Positions 25,026 through 33,688 of a stretch of 64,000 nucleotides of DNA are shown piece by piece. The notes below the pieces were generated by a model that was not told where the DNA came from, made no database searches, and saw only the letters and a program-made list of their open reading frames with translations. The stretch's first letter is position 1. Each line of letters begins with the position of its first letter. A program made the position numbers and the translations under genes. The stretch is from Mycobacterium nebraskense. Lineage in GTDB: Bacteria > Actinomycetota > Actinomycetes > Mycobacteriales > Mycobacteriaceae. The stretch spans positions 1 to 64,000 of the forward strand of contig NZ_LQPH01000057.1 of assembly GCF_002102255.1 (NCBI RefSeq). The letters are read 5' to 3'.

Positions 25026-25801
25026 ACACAACCGAAATCACCAGCTGGGACCCCGAGTTCACCGAGCGGTTGGTCGGCGCGGTCGAACCCGTTGCCCGGC
25101 GCTGGTTTCGGTACGAGGTGCGCGGACTGGAGTCGTTGCCGGCAACGGGCGGCGTCCTGGTGGTGGCCAACCATTCGGGCGGCATGCTGACGCCGGATGT
25201 GCTGATTTTCGCCGCAGCGTTTTACCGCGCGTTCGGCTACGACCGCCCGCTGTACACGCTCGGCCACGACGGGCTGTTCCCGGCGCCGGTGGCGGATTGG
25301 CTTGCCCGCGTGGGCGTGATTCACGCCAGCACGGACAACGCCACCAACGCGCTGCGGTCGGGCGGCGTCGTACTGGTCTTCCCCGGCGGTCTCTACGATG
25401 CCTACCGGCCGACGCTGGCGGAAAACGTCATCGACTTCAACGGGCGCACCGGATATGTCAGGTGCGCCATCGACGCCGGCGCGCCGATCGTGCCGGCCGT
25501 GTCCATTGGCGGGCAGGAAAGCCAGCTTTTCTTGACGCGCGGTGGGTGGCTGGCGAGGCGGCTGGGCCTGTCCCGGTTCCGGTCGGACATCCTGCCGGTA
25601 ACCCTGGGTTTTCCGTTCGGGCTCAGCGTCATCGTGCCGCTCAATCTCCCCTTGCCCACGAAGATCGTCACCCAGGTCCTGCGGCCGATCGAGATCAAAC
25701 GCGACGCGGACGTTTCCGGCGTCGACGCGGACGTCCGGTCGCGGATGCAGGCGGCCCTCGACCGACTGGCCGGCCAGCGGCGGTTTCCCATCCTGGGCTG
25801 A
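25022..25801 (+). CDS. PlsC-like acyltransferase
   Basis: A 259-residue 1-acylglycerol-phosphate/diacylglycerol acyltransferase-fold protein. The catalytic region is VANHSGGMLTPDV (His51 and Asp59); spacing is longer than the canonical HX4D, as in many mycobacterial members that carry NHSGG. The glycine-rich block LVFPGGLYDAYRP (residues about 119-131) is the second conserved motif. It transfers an acyl chain from acyl-CoA to a hydroxyl acceptor. GTG start overlapping the P450 stop indicates coupled translation, so the acceptor could be the hydroxylated P450 product; that is inference. Confidence 0.88.
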   Translation: MNTTEITSWDPEFTERLVGAVEPVARRWFRYEVRGLESLPATGGVLVVANHSGGMLTPDVLIFAAAFYRAFGYDRPLYTLGHDGLFPAPVADWLARVGVIHASTDNATNALRSGGVVLVFPGGLYDAYRPTLAENVIDFNGRTGYVRCAIDAGAPIVPAVSIGGQESQLFLTRGGWLARRLGLSRFRSDILPVTLGFPFGLSVIVPLNLPLPTKIVTQVLRPIEIKRDADVSGVDADVRSRMQAALDRLAGQRRFPILG

Positions 25802-25811
25802 GCCGACCGCC

Positions 25812-27209
25812 CTACCCGAGCGCGTCGGAAAAGCCGGCCGCTGAGCGTATTTCACGGAATGCGCAAACCATGGCGTCGGTCATCTCGTGGGTGTCGCCGA
25901 GGGTGCGGTCGTCGGCGATGACCGAGATGTTGAGCTGGTCGACGTAGCTCCACACCGTGATATTGACGCCGCAGCCGGCGATCAGCGGGCCGGCCGAATA
26001 GATTTCGCTGACCGGAGCGCCGGCGAACTGGCCCGGCTCCCGCGGTCCCGCGACGTTGGACACGGGAAGGTTGAACAACCGGTTCTGCGCACTCCGTCGG
26101 GCCAACCATCTGAAGGCCGGAGGCGCCGCAACGGGCGGCAGGTAGGTGATCAACCTCCCATAGAGCTCGGGGCCGAACAGCTCGTTGTTCTCTTTGGCGA
26201 TCGCGGTGCTGGTAGCGGTGAGCTTTACCCGCTCCAACGGGTCGCTGATGTGCGTCGGCAGCGACACCGCCATTCCGCCGAGCTCGTTGCCGCTTATCCG
26301 GTGCGGCGACCTGCCCGTACTGGCCGGAACGGATGCGACGAGGGGTCGATCCGCGCACCCGTCGTAGCGGAATAGCAACTGCCGCAACGCACCCGCGGCG
26401 CTCGCCATCACCACGTCGTTGACCGTGATTTGCAGGCTTTTACCGGTCTCCTTCACTTGCGCCAGCGACAGCGTCGCGGTCGCAAAAGTCCGCACCGGTG
26501 ACACCACGTGGTTGATGAAGGTCGGCGGCGCGTGCAGCATTCGGGCGAGGTCAGGATGCGTGCCGCGCTCGCGGGAGCGCTGGCGCAGCCGCCGCACCCC
26601 GGAAACCGCGTCTGTCACCACCCGGGGCAGCGCGGCCAACTGTTGTGCATGGTCGCGACCCGCCGTGCGTAGCAGCTCGCCCTTAGACGGCGGCACGCAG
26701 GTCGTCTCGTTGTCACGTTCGTCCTGCACCGCGCCCGGCAGATCCATCACCCGGGCCAGAAGGTTGGCCGATGCCACTCCGTCGGCCAGGGCGTGGTGCA
26801 GCTTTCCGATGATCGCGAATCTGTGACCGGCCATGCCTTCGGCGAAATAAAACTCCCAAAGCGGGCGGCCGCGGTCCAGCGGGGTAGTGGCGATGTCCCC
26901 GATGACTCCGTCAAGCTCCCGGCGCCCACCGGGGCCGGGCACCCGGATGCGCCGCAGGTGGTAGTCGAGGTCGACATCGCAATTCTCCAGCCACATCGGA
27001 TGATGCAGTCGCCACGGGATGTCGACGAGCCTGTACCGCAACGGATCCAGGCGGTGCAGTCGCCGGAGCAAGGTGTGGCGGAAGAGCTCGAAATCGAAGC
27101 CGTCGGGATAATCGGTGGCATCGACGATCGCCACCTTCAACGTGTGCGTGTGCAGGTTCGGCGTCTCGCTGTACAGCAGCATCGCGTCCATGCCGTTGAG
27201 ACGTTTCAC
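25812..27209 (-). CDS. WS/DGAT-type acyltransferase
   Basis: A 465-residue wax ester synthase/diacylglycerol acyltransferase, the enzyme class that makes triacylglycerol or wax esters in mycobacteria. The active-site motif HHALADG is at 138-144, and the family opening KRLNGMDAMLLYSETP fixes the GTG start at 27209 (reading further upstream is out of pattern). C-terminal NVAGPREPGQFAG and AGCGVNITVWSYVDQLNISV are also typical. It is convergent with the PlsC-like gene (10 bases apart) and divergent from the mycothiol enzyme; site H lies in that intergenic space. It could store acyl chains released by the cluster pathway. Confidence 0.93.
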   Translation of the reverse strand: MKRLNGMDAMLLYSETPNLHTHTLKVAIVDATDYPDGFDFELFRHTLLRRLHRLDPLRYRLVDIPWRLHHPMWLENCDVDLDYHLRRIRVPGPGGRRELDGVIGDIATTPLDRGRPLWEFYFAEGMAGHRFAIIGKLHHALADGVASANLLARVMDLPGAVQDERDNETTCVPPSKGELLRTAGRDHAQQLAALPRVVTDAVSGVRRLRQRSRERGTHPDLARMLHAPPTFINHVVSPVRTFATATLSLAQVKETGKSLQITVNDVVMASAAGALRQLLFRYDGCADRPLVASVPASTGRSPHRISGNELGGMAVSLPTHISDPLERVKLTATSTAIAKENNELFGPELYGRLITYLPPVAAPPAFRWLARRSAQNRLFNLPVSNVAGPREPGQFAGAPVSEIYSAGPLIAGCGVNITVWSYVDQLNISVIADDRTLGDTHEMTDAMVCAFREIRSAAGFSDALG

Positions 27210-27284
27210 TCGACCATTATCGCCACGGCACGGCTTGCGCAGAACGAATTCCTGGTTTGGCATCCCGGCAACCCCTATCCTCTG

Positions 27285-27314
27285 TTGAACCAAATATCTG
27301 TTCCGAGCTAGAGT
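27285..27314 (+). promoter_or_regulatory. Cluster promoter/operator site H
   Basis: -35 TTGAAC (27285-27290), 18-bp spacer CAAATATCTGTTCCGAGC, -10 TAGAGT (27309-27314). The -10 ends 7 nt before a GTG at 27322, suggesting a leaderless transcript. This is the closest copy to the consensus. The same operator may also control the divergent WS/DGAT gene, for which I see no clear hexamers. Confidence 0.68.
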
Positions 27315-27321
27315 GCTCCTG

Positions 27322-27972
27322 GTGCGCGTCCAACGCGAGCAAGTCTTCGCCGCTGTTGCAGACGAGCGACGTCAGGTCGCGACCCTGATCGACCGGCTTG
27401 ACGACGCCCAACTAGCGGCGCCAAGCCTGTGCGCTGGCTGGGATATCAAGACGGTCGCCGCGCACCTGGTCAGCGTCTTCGCCGACAGTTTCTGGGTTTT
27501 CATGGGAATGGCTCTGCGCCGCGGCAGTATGGCTCGCGCGATCGACGAACTTGCGCGGCGTCGCGCCCGGCTGCCGGCGACCGACATCTCCGCGACCCTA
27601 CGCGGGTGCGCCGACCATCCCCTGAGTCCGCCGCTCTTCGGGCCGCTCGACCCGCTCGCCGATATCCTGGTCCATAGCGGTGATATCCGGATTCCCCTCA
27701 GTCTGCCGTTCGAGCCCGACCGGGGGCTGGCGGCGTTGGCCCTGGATTTCTTGACTGGGCCGTGGCCGTTCGGATTCGTGCCGCTGGGTCGACTCCGGGG
27801 CATCTCCTTGTATGCCAACGACATTGATCGTGCGTGGGGGAGGGGAATGGAAGTCCGAGGACCGGCGCCCGCCTTGATGATGGCCGTCAGCGGCCGCCCC
27901 GCACTCCTACACCTTCTCGACGGGCCGGGGCTACCCTTACTCCGCCGCCGGCTGCTGCCCGGAAAGCAGTAG
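27322..27972 (+). CDS. Mycothiol-dependent maleylpyruvate isomerase family enzyme
   Basis: A protein of about 216 residues of the DinB/MDMPI superfamily, in which mycothiol-dependent isomerases and S-transferases occur. The N-terminal segment LSAAPSLCAGW-like text (PSLCAGWDIKTVAAHL) is the family signature, and HSGDIRIPLSLP is a second conserved region with a candidate metal-binding His. GTG 27322 is chosen because the -10 of site H ends 7 nt before it; GTG 27313 overlaps that -10. Control by the cluster operator suggests a role in handling a reactive pathway intermediate or in thiol conjugation; not proven. Confidence 0.78.
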   Translation: MRVQREQVFAAVADERRQVATLIDRLDDAQLAAPSLCAGWDIKTVAAHLVSVFADSFWVFMGMALRRGSMARAIDELARRRARLPATDISATLRGCADHPLSPPLFGPLDPLADILVHSGDIRIPLSLPFEPDRGLAALALDFLTGPWPFGFVPLGRLRGISLYANDIDRAWGRGMEVRGPAPALMMAVSGRPALLHLLDGPGLPLLRRRLLPGKQ

Positions 27973-28038
27973 CCCACCGCTCCTGCAAAACGGCGGCTCG
28001 CGGTGCGGAGCCGAGAATCGACCCCGCCCCGCGCCCTC

Positions 28039-28056
28039 CCAACGCGTTGGTTGACA
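28039..28056 (+). promoter_or_regulatory. Palindromic operator next to a -35 hexamer
   Basis: CCAACGCGTTGG (28039-28050) is a perfect 12-bp palindrome directly followed by TTGACA (28051-28056), the sigma-70 -35 consensus. It lies 60 bp upstream of the thiolase gene. A matching -10 at normal spacing is not obvious. It probably binds a local repressor or activator of the thiolase-hydratase operon. Confidence 0.45.
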
Positions 28057-28116
28057 ATCGACCCAAGGCTCACTTTCACCAATGTCTGAGGTTCTAGCGT
28101 CAAAGGAGACACAACC

Positions 28117-29261
<1,145 letters not shown>

Positions 29262-29265
<4 letters not shown>

Positions 29266-30065
29266 CGGACGCCGTCACCGACCAGCCGGCGGTGCTGGTC
29301 GAACGCCACGGCGAGGTCATGGTGATCACCATCAACCGGCCCGCGGCCCGTAACGCCGTCAACGGCGCCGTCAGCATCGGCGTCGGGGACGCGCTCGACG
29401 AGGCGCAACACGACCCCGAGGTGCGGGCCGTGGTGATCACCGGTGCCGGCGACAAGTCGTTCTGCGCCGGCGCCGACCTCAAGGCGATCTCGCGCCGGGA
29501 GAACCTCTACCACCCCGACCATCCCGAGTGGGGCTTCGCCGGTTACGTGCACCACTTCATCGACAAGCCCACCATCGCGGCGGTCAACGGCACCGCGCTG
29601 GGCGGCGGCACCGAGCTGGCGCTGGCCAGTGACCTGGTGGTGGCCGACGAGCGGGCCAAGTTCGGCCTGCCGGAGGTCAAACGCGGTCTCATCGCGGCCG
29701 CCGGCGGCGTCTTCCGGATCGTGCAGCAGCTTCCGCGCAAGGTGGGGATGGAGCTGCTGCTGACCGGCGAGCCGATCACCGCCTCCGACGCCTTCGAATG
29801 GGGCCTGATCAACCAGGTCGTCAAGGAGGGCGCGGTGCTGGAAGCCGCGCTGGCCCTGGCCGCGCGGGTGACCGTCAACGCGCCGCTGTCGGTGCAGGCC
29901 AGCAAGCGCATCGCCTACGGGGTCGACGAGGGCGTCGTCACCGATGAAGAAGCGGGTTGGGCGCGCACCATGGACGCGATGCGCGACCTGATCCGGTCGG
30001 AAGATGCCAGGGAGGGGCCGCTGGCGTTCGCCGAGAAGCGCGAGCCGGTCTGGAAGGCGCGCTAG
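29262..30065 (+). CDS. Enoyl-CoA hydratase/isomerase family protein
   Basis: A 267-residue crotonase-fold protein (Rv1136-type). Oxyanion-hole segments are KSFCAGADLKAISRR (about 64-78) and NGTALGGGTELALASDL (about 104-120). The catalytic Glu pair region reads GLPEVKRGLIAAAGG. It hydrates trans-2-enoyl-CoA or isomerises it; which one cannot be said. GTG start overlaps the thiolase stop, giving equal expression of the last two beta-oxidation steps from one message. There is no dehydrogenase in this operon, so it must work with enzymes encoded elsewhere. Confidence 0.94.
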
Positions 30066-30133
30066 TCGCGATCGCGAGTGCGTGTTGGGGGCACCTCCCG
30101 TTGGGGGGACAGGGCAAAGCGGGTCGCCACTAT
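30066..30133. repeat. Short intergenic inverted repeat, copy 2
   Basis: Contains TAGTCGCGATCGCGAG at the left and, at 30112-30130, the reverse complement of the 19-mer found at 7315-7333 (one mismatch). It lies between the convergent ends of the hydratase and flavoprotein genes and may act as terminator. Confidence 0.4.
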
Positions 30134-30138
30134 CAGGA

Positions 30139-31155
30139 CTAGGTCGCCAGGACGTTCATCCCGCGCTGGAACGCGGCGGGCAGCAGCGTGCATGCCGGCA
30201 CGATCGCGCGGCGCGTCACCGGTGGGGCACTGGCCAGCACCAGTGCGCGGGTGAGTAGTCGGTAGTTGCGGGTAATCCGTTGCCACGCAGGCTCATACGA
30301 CGACGGCGCCTCGTCGACGATGGCAGCGACCGCCGCGGCCGCTTGCTTGACCGCCAGGCTGATGCCCTCGCCGGTCAGCGCGTCCTCATACCCCGCCGCG
30401 TCACCCACCAGCAGCACCCGCCCCGCAACCCGGCGGGAGACCACCTGCCGCAACGGCCCGCACCCGCGTGCCTCGCCCCGGCCGGCGGCTCCCAACTGCC
30501 GGGCCAGCTGGGGAAACCAGGCCAGGTCGGGCCGGCCCCGCGACAGGATCGCCACGCCGACCAGGTCCGGCTCCACCGGGGTCACGAACGCCTCGCCCCA
30601 GCGCGACCAGTGCACCTCGACGAATTCCGACCACGCCGGCACCCGGAAATGCCAGCGCACGCCGTAGCGCCGCGGTGTTCCCGCCGTCGCCGTGATTCCG
30701 ACGGCTCGCCGGACCTGAGAGTGCAGTCCGTCGGCGGCCACCACCCATCTCGCGCGTACACCGGCGGCCGTCACTCCGTGAGCGTCCTGTTGCACGGTGG
30801 TGACCCGTGCCCGAAGCCATTCGGCGTCTTGCTCTTTGGCGCGTGCGGCCAGCGCCGCGTGCAGCGTGGTGCGTCGCACACCCCGGCCCGGTCCGGTGCG
30901 AAACCGCGCCTGCGCCCGGCGGTGTTCGCTCACGTAGGCGATTCCGTGAAAGGGCATGCCGGCCGGATCGACCCCGAGGGACGTCAGCTCGGCCAGGCCG
31001 CCGGGCATCAGGCCCTCGCCGCATGCCTTGTCGATAGGGCCCTCTCGCGGGTCGGCGACGATCACCGAAAGTCCTTGCCGACGAGCGTGTAACGCCGTGG
31101 CCAGGCCGCCCGGGCCCCCGCCGACGATCAACAGGTCGGTGTCGTAGTCGCTCAC
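30139..31155 (-). CDS. FAD-dependent oxidoreductase, geranylgeranyl-reductase-like
   Basis: A 338-residue flavoprotein of the geranylgeranyl reductase/PHBH type (Rv1138c position). N-terminal DTDLLIVGGGPGGLATALHA binds FAD; DKACGEGLMPGGL follows the family PxxxCGxG motif; LLVGDAAGYEDALTGEGISL is the second FAD motif (about 265-284). GTG start at 31155 overlaps the stop of the methyltransferase gene (GTGA). Together with that ICMT-like protein it resembles the SrsC/SrsB tailoring pair of Streptomyces phenolic lipid synthesis, but no type III polyketide synthase is adjacent. Hydroxylation or reduction of an isoprenoid or phenolic lipid are both possible. Confidence 0.88.
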   Translation of the reverse strand: MSDYDTDLLIVGGGPGGLATALHARRQGLSVIVADPREGPIDKACGEGLMPGGLAELTSLGVDPAGMPFHGIAYVSEHRRAQARFRTGPGRGVRRTTLHAALAARAKEQDAEWLRARVTTVQQDAHGVTAAGVRARWVVAADGLHSQVRRAVGITATAGTPRRYGVRWHFRVPAWSEFVEVHWSRWGEAFVTPVEPDLVGVAILSRGRPDLAWFPQLARQLGAAGRGEARGCGPLRQVVSRRVAGRVLLVGDAAGYEDALTGEGISLAVKQAAAAVAAIVDEAPSSYEPAWQRITRNYRLLTRALVLASAPPVTRRAIVPACTLLPAAFQRGMNVLAT

Positions 31156-31652
31156 GTGTAGCCCAGTGCGGAGTTCTCGACCTGCAGTCGCACCCTCAGC
31201 AACGCCGCGTTGGCGAGCGTGAAAATGGCCGCGGTCAGCCACGCCGTGTGCACCAACGGCAGCGCCACCCCCTCAGCCACCACTGCAACATAGTTGGGAT
31301 GGTGCAGCCAACGGTAGGGACCCTCCCGCACCAGCGGAGCTTCCGGCAGCACGATCACCCGGGTGTTCCACCGCCGGCCCAGCGTGGCGATGCACCACCA
31401 GCGCAGGCCCTGGCTGAGCGCCACCAACGCCAGCATCGGCCAGCCCAGCCATCCGATGAACGGCCGGTGCAGCGCCCACGGCTCGAGGATGCAGCCGACC
31501 AGCAGTGCGGTGTGGAGCACCACCATCACCGGGTAATGCGGTCGACCAAACTCCTTGGCGCCCTGGGCAAACGACCACTGCGCGTTTCGCTTGGACACCA
31601 CCAGCTCGATGACGCGTTCGATGCCGACCGCCAGGACCAGCAGGTAATACAT
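31152..31652 (-). CDS. Isoprenylcysteine carboxyl methyltransferase family protein
   Basis: A 166-residue integral membrane methyltransferase (Rv1139c position). Hydrophobic spans lie near 1-16, 43-60, 70-88 and 135-152. The SAM-binding family motif is GPYRWLHHPNYVAVVAEG (about 108-125), preceded by RRWNTRVIVLPEAPLVREG. Members methylate carboxyl or phenolic hydroxyl groups on lipids. The ATG has GGGGAGA upstream. It is translationally coupled to the following flavoprotein gene; the two probably tailor the same lipid, perhaps a quinone or phenolic lipid. Confidence 0.9.
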   Translation of the reverse strand: MYYLLVLAVGIERVIELVVSKRNAQWSFAQGAKEFGRPHYPVMVVLHTALLVGCILEPWALHRPFIGWLGWPMLALVALSQGLRWWCIATLGRRWNTRVIVLPEAPLVREGPYRWLHHPNYVAVVAEGVALPLVHTAWLTAAIFTLANAALLRVRLQVENSALGYT

Positions 31653-31723
31653 GTCTCCCCCTATCTCTTGACGAGGACTCCTTGTCCGGGTCACGGTGCT
31701 GCCGCCGCGCCGGTTCACCCGCC

Positions 31724-31781
31724 GCGAGCGTAACGATACGGCGGAAATCCGGGCTGGAAGTCGCCGTGGCGTTACGTACGC
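31724..31781. promoter_or_regulatory. Inverted repeat in divergent intergenic region
   Basis: A 20-base arm at 31724-31743 (GCGAGCGTAACGATACGGCG) matches 16 of 20 bases of the reverse complement of 31762-31781. It lies between the divergent methyltransferase and SDR genes. It may be an operator or an RNA hairpin. A -10-like TAGGTT (31805-31810) ends 7 nt before the SDR start. Confidence 0.35.
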
Positions 31782-31817
31782 GGACACGCCCTGCGCCCGC
31801 CCGCTAGGTTGGACAGT

Positions 31818-32963
31818 ATGCGGATTCTGGTCACCGGCGCCACCGGCTATGTCGGATCACGGCTGGTCACGGCGCTGCTGGCGGACCGGCACCAGGTCAT
31901 GGCCGCCACCCGAAACGCGGAGCGCCTCAGGCGGTTCGGCTGGTTCGACGACGTCACGCCGGTGACCCTCGACGCCGCCGATCCCGCGTCGATCCGGGCA
32001 GCCTTCGCCAGCTCCGGCCCCATTGACGTGGTGTATTACCTGGTGCACGCCATCGGCCAGCCCGGCTTCCGCGACGCCGACAAGGGCGCGGCCGCCAACC
32101 TGGCCGCCGCGGCCAGGGACGCCGGTGTGCGACGCATCGTCTACCTGGGCGGATTCGTGCCCGCCGACGAGGTTTTGTCCGAACATCTGACCAGCCGGGC
32201 CGAGGTGGCCGAGGCCCTGACGGTCCCGGACGGCCCGGAGCTGGTGTGGCTGGGCGCGGCGATGATCATCGGCGCAGGCTCGACCTCGTTCGAGATGATG
32301 CGCTACGTCGGAGACCGTTTTCCGCTCATGCCCATACCGAGCTGGATGGACAATCCGATCGACCCGATCTCCATCCGCGACGTCCTGCATTACCTCGTCG
32401 CCGCGGCCGACTCCGACCCGGTACCGGCGGGTGCGTACGACATCTCCGGCCCGGATACCACGTCCTACCGGGGGCTGCTCAAGACGTATGCGCGCATCTC
32501 CGGTAGGTGGCACGCCGGGTTGCCCGTCGGCAGGGTCGACACCGGGCTGGCGTCGCTGATCACCGGCGTCGCACTGCCGGTGCCTCCGGGGCTGGCCGGG
32601 GATCTAGTCGAATCGCTGGACCATCCGATGGTGGCGTCAGAGAGCGACCTACGCGAACGAGTGCCCGACCCGCCCGGTGGGTTGCTCGGCGTCGACGACG
32701 CCATTGCCCTAGCCTTGGCCGATCAGCCGCATCGTTCGTCCCCGGTCAACGCCCTGGCCGACCCCCATCACCTGGCCAACACCGATCCCGCGTGGGCCGG
32801 CGGTGATGCGCGGCGCATCCGCCACGTCGCGGGGCGGCTCACTCCATCGGTCGTGCGGCCGGCACTGGGGCTGGTGAGCATGGTCCCCGGTCCGCTCGCC
32901 GGAGCGCTTCGAACCGGCCTTGACGTCCTGATCGCCCTGACCCCGAAGGTGCGTCCCGCATGA
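31818..32963 (+). CDS. NAD(P)H-binding atypical SDR
   Basis: A 381-residue NAD-dependent epimerase-like protein. The opening MRILVTGATGYVGSRLVTAL gives the cofactor motif GATGYVG. VDVVYYLVHAIGQPGFRDAD and SFEMMRYVGDRFPLMPIPSW are shared closely with the larger protein at 33.7-35.0 kb, which has an additional DUF2867 domain; here the C-terminal 100 residues are different and no DUF2867 is seen. The first ATG (31818) is preferred over the upstream TTG because TAGGTT precedes it by 7 nt. It is coupled by ATGA to the CPBP protease gene. Substrate unknown. Confidence 0.85.
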   Translation: MRILVTGATGYVGSRLVTALLADRHQVMAATRNAERLRRFGWFDDVTPVTLDAADPASIRAAFASSGPIDVVYYLVHAIGQPGFRDADKGAAANLAAAARDAGVRRIVYLGGFVPADEVLSEHLTSRAEVAEALTVPDGPELVWLGAAMIIGAGSTSFEMMRYVGDRFPLMPIPSWMDNPIDPISIRDVLHYLVAAADSDPVPAGAYDISGPDTTSYRGLLKTYARISGRWHAGLPVGRVDTGLASLITGVALPVPPGLAGDLVESLDHPMVASESDLRERVPDPPGGLLGVDDAIALALADQPHRSSPVNALADPHHLANTDPAWAGGDARRIRHVAGRLTPSVVRPALGLVSMVPGPLAGALRTGLDVLIALTPKVRPA

Positions 32964-33682
32964 GCCAGTCAACCGCCCCGTCCAGCACCGGCACGCTGTC
33001 CGAATGGTGGCGCACGCTCACCAAAGTCGCTGTGCCCCACCATGAGTCGCCCGCCGTCGCCCGACGCCGGAGGGTCATCGTCGCCATCACGGTGGTGGTC
33101 GGCGCCGGGGTGCTCGCGTTTTCGTTACGGCGCCATCCGGGGGACTCGAGCTTTTACTGGCTGACCCTGGCGCTGGCGGGGGTGTGGCTCGTCGGCGGGT
33201 TCGTCTCCGGCCCGCTGCATCTGGGCGGCATCTGCTGGCGCGGCCGCAATCAACGGCCGGTCGTCACCGGGACGACGATCGGCCTGCTGCTCGGCGGGGT
33301 TTTCGTGATCGGCGGGCTGATCGCCCGGGAGATCACACCCGTGGCGGAGTTGATAACCCGGGTGCTGCTGTACGCCCATCACGGGTGGTATCCGGTGATC
33401 GTGGCGATCACGCTCGTCAACGGCGTCGCCGAGGAAGTGTTCTTTCGCGGCGCGCTCTACACCGCCCTGGGCCGCTATCACCCCGTCGTGATCTCGACCA
33501 TCCTCTACACGTGCGCGACGCTGGCCAGCGGCAACCCCATGCTCGGCTTCGCCGCGCTCATCCTGGGGACGGTGTGCGCGTTCGAGCGCCGGGCCACCGG
33601 TGGTGTCCTGGCGCCGGTGCTCACCCACTTGGTATGGGGACTGATCATGGTTCTGGCGCTGCCCCCGATGTTCGGCGTCTGA
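32960..33682 (+). CDS. CPBP family intramembrane glutamic-type protease
   Basis: A 240-residue membrane protein with a CAAX-protease/bacteriocin-processing (ABI) domain. The active-site motif EEVFFRG (Glu-Glu-x3-Arg) is near residues 158-164, followed by a second region ending in THLVWGLIMVLALP with a conserved His. Hydrophobic spans are near 40-58, 68-86, 105-122, 143-157 and 175-230. The ATG overlaps the stop of the SDR gene. Its natural substrate is unknown. It is probably the Rv1140 counterpart. It converges on the DUF2867 gene with six bases between the stop codons. Confidence 0.88.
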   Translation: MSQSTAPSSTGTLSEWWRTLTKVAVPHHESPAVARRRRVIVAITVVVGAGVLAFSLRRHPGDSSFYWLTLALAGVWLVGGFVSGPLHLGGICWRGRNQRPVVTGTTIGLLLGGVFVIGGLIAREITPVAELITRVLLYAHHGWYPVIVAITLVNGVAEEVFFRGALYTALGRYHPVVISTILYTCATLASGNPMLGFAALILGTVCAFERRATGGVLAPVLTHLVWGLIMVLALPPMFGV

Positions 33683-33688
33683 CGCCGG

